DNA from: Limanda limanda
Lineage: Eukaryota; Chordata; Actinopteri; Pleuronectiformes; Pleuronectidae
DNA: 64,000 bases
Reading direction: 5' to 3'
Assembly: GCF_963576545.1 (NCBI RefSeq)
Contig: NC_083637.1
Coordinates: 23,292,007-23,356,006, forward strand
Below, in pieces: positions 58,840-64,000 of this stretch. The notes below the pieces were generated by a model, which was not told where the DNA came from, made no database searches, and saw only the letters and a program-made list of their open reading frames with translations. The translations under genes and the position numbers were made by a program. Every line of letters begins with the position of its first letter. Position 1 is the first letter of the stretch.

Positions 58840-60340
58840 TCAGTCCTCCAGGAGGCGTCCTGGCTCCACTCGCAGCAGCGCCACCTCCACACTGTCCGTG
58901 TACCTGAGGCCTTCCAGATCAGCCGCTAAGAGATCCTCCAGAACAGAGGGCTGAGGGAGTGCATGAGAAAGACACAATAACTCTATATCTAGTTTGTTGT
59001 GGTTATAAAAACTGAATTTTTGTCCAAAATAATAATCTCACCTGTAATCTGGAAAAGATCAGTTGCACGCCTCGTTGTTTGAACTGTATCAGCACGTCCC
59101 TGAGCTCGCTGACCACCGTGTAATCTATGATGCTGACGTGATGGCAGTCCAGGACCACTGAGCGCGGAGGAGATGCTGAGGGAGACGATAAGGAGAGAGA
59201 GAAGATTGGGTGAATGACAGGAAAGAGAGGAGGTGATGTGAAGTGTCTGATACACAAAACCTCACCTTTCAGAGCGTGGGTGTGTATAATGTGGCTGAGA
59301 TACTCTGTGGCTTGAAAACTTAGTCCACTGCTCACCTCCATCACTAGTGCACCGTGATCAGACACCTCCACTCAATACACACACACTGTTATCAAAAACA
59401 TGGGTATACATGGACTCTGTTACAGCCTATAGAGGCTGTGGTTAATGGAGAAATCGGTTGGGGAGGGGAGAGTAGCTCTGACACTTCTGCGACTGATGTG
59501 ACTGATGATTCAAATGTCCCTGAGTCTCTAATCATCTTTTAGACAGATAATCATATTTCTCTGAAATATCTTCATGTGACCGTAAAGTAAAGACGAGGAT
59601 TAGGGTTAAAACATGATATCAAAATGATATAAAATGTACTTTTATACAGCAATACCAATTTAAGAAAAGCATCAGTCATTATGTGTTGGGCAGTGTTGAT
59701 ATTGTAGCCACATATACAAATCAATGTAAAATTACATTTCATTCATTGAATAACAGTAGCAGGTCAGAAACCTCAGCTGAGTACGTGGTCCTTCATGTGT
59801 GGCCCAGGAGTCGGCAAATAGGCTCAAAGGCAGATCCAGAGTTTCAGGAGCCTACACATCATTTTGTCAACTGTGCTTATATCCAGTGACGAGGTTTTAT
59901 TAGCAATTTACTCTCTTGTGCCTTTTGAGACAATGGCACCAAATTTGTGGAACACCCGACCTACGTTACTGGACACTATATTGTTATTTTGTATTGTGTT
60001 TGTTTGTCTTCTGTTGTTACGTTTTGTACGGTGTAACTTTTTTTTTATGGGCCCTGCAAAGCACTTTATAACTAGTGTATGTGAAAAGTGCTTTGTTACT
60101 TAGTTTACAGAAAACAGTGAGCAAGTTAGTGTGCTGCCTTTGAAAGGATTCATGTGTTTCACAGTAGAAGCGTCATGCACTCACATTCCTGTAAAGAAGA
60201 TTACTGCACCTTTATCTGGGGTCTGGCCGTGTTGTACAGCAGCAGGTCTCCAGATACAGCCACACCTCCGATAATACCGTACTGCACCTGCCAGAAGCTC
60301 AACAGGAACGTCACAACAAAAAAAGAGAAATCCTTCTCTT
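58840..60340 (-). pseudogene. slc26a11: slc26a11 3' end, copy C (best-preserved fragment)
   Basis: Four exons: about 60340-60210 (DFSFFVVTFLLSFWQVQYGI to NTARPQIK), 59365-59266 (VSDHGALVMEVSSGLSFQAT), 59175-59042 (STAS core, VVLDCHHVSIIDYTVV, stop-free) and 58950-58840 (C-terminal exon, TGA at 58840-58842). SLC26A11 is a lysosomal/plasma-membrane anion (sulfate) transporter; these exons cover its last membrane span and STAS domain. Frames and splice sites are intact, although one acceptor has GAG for CAG. The upstream transporter exons are not in 60.3-64 kb, where other repeats begin, so it is either a truncated copy or the 3' end of a gene with a very long intron. Confidence 0.75.
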
Positions 60341-60399
60341 CTGTGATGAGCAAACTCATGAGTGTCTAAATTTGCTGTTATATTGGTTGAGAAAAACGC

Positions 60400-61310
60400 C
60401 AATCCAATATCGATCTTTTATGGCAGTGTATAATTAGACAATAAATAAAAGGTCACTATACATTAACTCTGTGTGTTCACATGCTTGGCATATCTTATCA
60501 TGATCTTACACAGGCACGCGTGCACACACACACACACACCAATACCCACCCCCAGGGGTGGACTGGGACAAAAATTCAGCCCTGGCATTGTCTGTCCAGA
60601 CCAGCCCACTACATTATTAGCGGACACCACATAGAAGTCCACAAATCTCGCGGCGTCTTCTCTCATGCATACTACTGTTACCACCTAGCTCAAAGATGGC
60701 AACAAGAAGGGAGGCCACACACATACCTCTCAAGCCAAAAGTAAATTTATTTAACTCCAAATCAAGATAGCTCTAACTACGTAGTGGGATGTGTAAAATA
60801 TGGTACGCGTCAGTGGTGTTAACAGTGTTTGGATGTGTGAAAATAAGGTGTGATGTATGTTGTAAGGTGCAGAAGCAAAGAAAAACAAAGGCTGAGGGCC
60901 CCATGCCCCTGGAAGCAGCCTTTAGATCTGCAGCTGAAGCCCAGCCCAAAAGGGCAGGCCCAGGGTGACGCCCCTGCCAGCTCTACCTGTGTCTGGAAAA
61001 CAACTCCTCAGGCTCTCACAGGTCAAGTGGTCAACCTGAGAAGGACATGGATACATTGTAATGTCTCTAATCATCACAAATTAAGTATGATTTCATAAAA
61101 CATAAAAAATGATTAACTCACCAGACTAGAGGAGACTCAACAGACAAACTTTGGATTAAAAAATACATGATAAACTTACCAAATTCTAACAGTGGTCCCA
61201 AATGTCCACATATAAAACAGAGGGAGAACGACTCCTCAAATATATCACAACAACCTGTAATGGAGAATAATTGATAATTTAGTGCACCTGATCACACCAT
61301 TAAGGATCAA
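60400..61310. other. Non-coding interval with repeat fragments
   Basis: CA run at 60522-60538. 60551-60720 ('aggggtggactgggacaaaa') reads like a common dispersed fish repeat. No exon of slc26a11 or another gene was found. Confidence 0.55.
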
Positions 61311-61318
61311 CACATAAG

Positions 61319-62514
61319 TAGGGATGAGTATTGATAAGATTTTAACGATTCCGATTCCTTATCAATTCCTGCTTATCGATTCGATTGCTTATCGATTCTC
61401 TTATCGATTCTTTTTGGGCAAGGGGGGGAAAAAAGAGCACAAACGGGTTTATTTACATTAATTTTCTTTTATATAATTTTCTATAATGATGCACACCATA
61501 TTCAGTATGTATACATAAACATTTACATTTTTTAAATAACCAAAAACATTCACGTATTCCTCTTGAACTAAAGATAAACCTGACATTCTTCTGTAGAAAT
61601 TACGATAAAATAAAACTTATATAACTTAAATAAAACTTACTCTGTTTAATTTAAACATGTTACTAGAAACTACAATGCTCCTTCCTTTTTTAAAAAGGGT
61701 ATATGAAAACTGAGCTGCCAAAATTAAACTAGCAGTGGCAAATACCATCAAGTCTGCACCAGCAATTGTAATCAACAAAATCAACAATTCTTGTGCAGAA
61801 AAATAAGCATGTCTGCTTTCTCCGGAAGGATACGGGGTCTCTCAGGACTAATTGTGTCTCCAGCCGTGGAGAACACTCTCTCAGATGGGGTGGAGGATGC
61901 CTGAACACACAGATAGGACTCAGCTAGACCTGACAGCAGGGGTAAAGTGTGTCTCTGGTCCCACCACCAAAGGTTGGCGTTATTCTTAGAGGGGATGGAG
62001 GGCAGACTTCTGTACAGCTGGACCTCTTGATGCACTCTCTGGGCCATGGACTCAGGGAGCTGTTGTTGTTGCAGGGACTGCGACGTTACCGCCGAGCGAA
62101 GCTGCAGTAGCCGCCGAGCTACTGCGGCTTCGCTCGCCGGCTACTGCGGGCTGCCGCCGAGCGACGCCGCAGTAGCCGGCGAGCTACTGCGACGTTACCG
62201 CCGAGCGACGCCGCAGTAGCCGGCGAGCTACTGCGACGTTACTGCCGAGCGAAGCCGCAGTAGCCGGCGAGCTACTGCGGCTTCGCTCGGCGGTAGCTCG
62301 CCGGCTACTGCCGAGCGAAGCCGCAGTAGCCGGGGAGCTACTCCGGGTTGCCGCCATGACATGTTTGCTGCCGTCTGAATGAAAAAGTTCGCGCATGCGC
62401 AACGGCACAGGGAACCGTTAGCAGAATCGTTAAAGAATTTCGCTAACGATTCCAAGGAATTGGTTCACTGGGAACCGGTTCTAAACAAGAACCGGTTTTC
62501 GATTCCCATCCCTA
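61319..62514 (-). mobile_element. Second hAT element, internally deleted, with 8-bp target duplications
   Basis: Begins TAGGGATGAGTATTGATA and ends in CGATTCCCATCCCTA; flanked by cacataag on both sides (61311-61318, 62515-62522). On the minus strand, 62047-61781 encodes the hAT C-terminal dimerisation domain (LSGLAESYLCVQASSTPSER, VFSTAGD, MLIFLHKN). The 5' coding part is replaced by a GC-rich minisatellite. Confidence 0.82.
62079..62356. repeat. GC-rich palindromic minisatellite inside the hAT element
   Basis: Built from variants of a ~44-base unit (gacgttaccgccgagcgacg, then gccgcagtagccggcgagct); exact unit starts at 62191 and 62235. Units occur in both orientations. 62244-62264 and 62271-62291 are perfect 21-base inverted arms around a 6-base loop. 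Confidence 0.88.
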
Positions 62515-62784
62515 CACATAAGCACAATAAACTTCTGAAAAGAATTATTAAAATGACAAATTATGAATTACTATATCCATAATGATTATAAATGATTAAC
62601 AATGACAATGTGTGATAATATTAAATATTTCTCACCTTATCAGTGGAGCAGCTTTTTAAGCAGCTCACTCTTCTCTGCAAGTCTGTCTATCACCAAGTCA
62701 GAGTCCAAGGCCATGAGAACGTCTTTGTGGCCATCAACATAAATGCCTCCAATTTGTCAGGTGAGAGGGTGCTTCTAAACAGTG

Positions 62785-63010
62785 GTGTACAAAGTACTTG
62801 AAAGCCATACTTGAGTAAAAGTACAGATATCTTACCTGAAAGTGACTTCGGTAAAAGTAAAAGTCACCCGTCAGAAAATGACTTGAGTAAAAGTCTTAAA
62901 GTAGCTCATATTAAAAGTACTTAAGTATCAAAAGTATCTGGTGTTGAAATGTACTTAAGTATCAAAAGTAAAAGTACAAGTACTAAAATTAAAAATGCAA
63001 AGTGATTTTT
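62785..63010. repeat. Dispersed repeat (MITE-like, 'gtacttaagtatcaaaagta' type)
   Basis: Contains 'cagtggtgtacaaagtactt', then multiple 'agtaaaagt' and 'acttaagtatcaaaagtat' motifs, the wording of an abundant fish non-autonomous DNA element. The right-hand terminus was not found. Confidence 0.5.
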
Positions 63011-63385
63011 ATAGTAGGTCTATACAGACACAAAACAACCCAAAATGTTTCTCCTCAAGATTTATCTCAACTGACTGAAAAATTACAACAACAATATGAA
63101 TATAATGTATAACTTTACCAATTTTGAACCCTAGATGCTGAGGTTCAAATAGTAATGGACCAGTGCATCTAGAGACAACAAAGAATTAACTATAAACAAG
63201 TGCCTCTTGTGTCTGCCCAAGAACATTAATAAACCACAGTATAACCACTAAAACATTCTGTAAATATCACTAAACATGGACCTCTCATCAGTAACAAGAG
63301 TGATACACAATGCCCCTTACGATAACTCAGCAAAGGGAAACCAGATCTAGGCACACAAAATAAGACACTATCTCTTATCCTATTC

Positions 63386-63434
63386 TAGAGGAAGTAACAG
63401 TCGTAACAAGATTTCTGAAGGTGAACCTGCGGAG
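63386..63434 (+). rRNA. Fragment of the 18S rRNA 3' end
   Basis: Reads ctagaggaagtaacagtcg, then taacaagatttctgaaggtg and aacctgcgga. This is the conserved 3' terminal segment of eukaryotic 18S rRNA with about four substitutions. The terminal ggatcatta is missing and no ITS1/5.8S was recognised after it, so it is a small stray rDNA pseudofragment. Confidence 0.65.
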
Positions 63435-64000
63435 TTATAGACCAACCCCCCCCCCGACGGCAAACACGCCACCGGGACCTGCACATCTCAGGAGGGAGGG
63501 GGCAGTGAGTGAGAGAGAGAGAGAGAGGTGCGCCGTGGGTAGAGGCGTGCGACGCCAACCTCCGCTGCTCAAGTAACGAGCCAGTTTGGAGAATGTATTG
63601 AAAATTAAAAATGCGCGCTCACATGTCTGCCTCCACTCGCTCATCATTGTCGAGTCCTCCTCGCTCGTCTCCCGGCGCACCTGCTGCTGCTGGGCTGGTG
63701 AACCCGGCACCACATAGGTCCGACAGTTTGGCACATTTAGCTGCCTCCACCTCCAGAGACTTCAGCTTTTTTTCCCGATGCGATCCCGAAAGGTTTGGGA
63801 GAAAATGTGATATCACAGACAACCACATGAGGGTGGAAGAGAGCCTAAGTGAATGTTGACTCACCGGTGATAATTCCTTCAGCAGGAGTACACACACTAG
63901 TCTGGGAGTTCACTGCTGTCCTGGAGGTGAGGAGAAAAATATGACACTGTATACACGTGATAGCGCTCTCTCTCTCTCTCACATGCACACACACACACAC
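63435..64000. other. GC-richer interval, no recognised gene
   Basis: GA run at 63508-63527 and CT/CA tracts at 63965-64000. Overlapping open frames at 63435-63897 on both strands have no domain I recognise. It could continue rDNA spacer or a gene start outside the window. Confidence 0.4.

Noticed and set aside
63435..63897. GC-rich frames at the right end as a gene start
   Set aside because: Two strands are open at once and neither shows a recognisable domain; base composition explains the openness.

Overview
This is nuclear DNA from a ray-finned fish, probably a percomorph teleost. The genes are split by GT/AG introns. The DNA between them is AT-rich and full of CA/GT microsatellites, hAT elements, L2-type LINE copies and solo LTRs. 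Recognisable proteins are vertebrate: uromodulin-type D8C, SRCR and zona pellucida (ZP) domains, SLC26A11 and a G-protein gamma subunit. Almost all real coding sequence lies on the minus strand.

Layout. 1-6.8 kb is mostly repeats, apparently the first intron of a gng12-like gene whose first coding exon and CpG-rich promoter lie at 6.8-7.1 kb. Then comes a segment repeated three times, each time (read on the minus strand) the 3' end of slc26a11 followed by a complete uromodulin/DMBT1-like gene. Copy A: gene 8.8-18.9 kb, slc26a11 relic 19.8-21.0 kb. Copy B: gene 30.4-34.4 kb, slc26a11 relic 37.5-38.0 and 44.4-45.2 kb. Copy C: gene 45.7-54.6 kb, slc26a11 relic 58.8-60.3 kb. Between A and B sit a decayed FEN1/PIN-nuclease-like gene (21.3-25.8 kb) and an L2-like LINE (27.0-29.4 kb). 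The B slc26a11 relic is split by about 6 kb of repeats, including an internally deleted hAT element with perfect 8-bp target duplications. The right end holds a second hAT copy with a GC-rich palindromic minisatellite and a short fragment of the 18S rRNA 3' end.

The three SRCR/ZP genes are the centre of interest. I could join every exon by hand. All internal modules are phase 1-1, no stop interrupts them, and the spliced lengths are exact multiples of three: A 1257 aa, B 844 aa, C 1453 aa. A is signal peptide + 8 SRCR + ZP, with no D8C exon. B is signal + EGF/D8C + Ser/Thr minisatellite + 1 SRCR + ZP. C is signal + EGF/D8C + three [Ser/Thr-SRCRa, SRCRb] pairs + ZP. All three end just after a furin-type site and a Gly-Pro-Ile-Thr patch, with no visible GPI or transmembrane tail, so they look like secreted, possibly polymerising, mucosal or defence glycoproteins that differ in the number of scavenger-receptor domains. 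The slc26a11 passengers are partial and carry a stop, a frameshift or missing exons.

Limits: splice sites were assigned by eye from consensus and phase. Family calls rest on recognised motifs, not searches. Expression is unknown.
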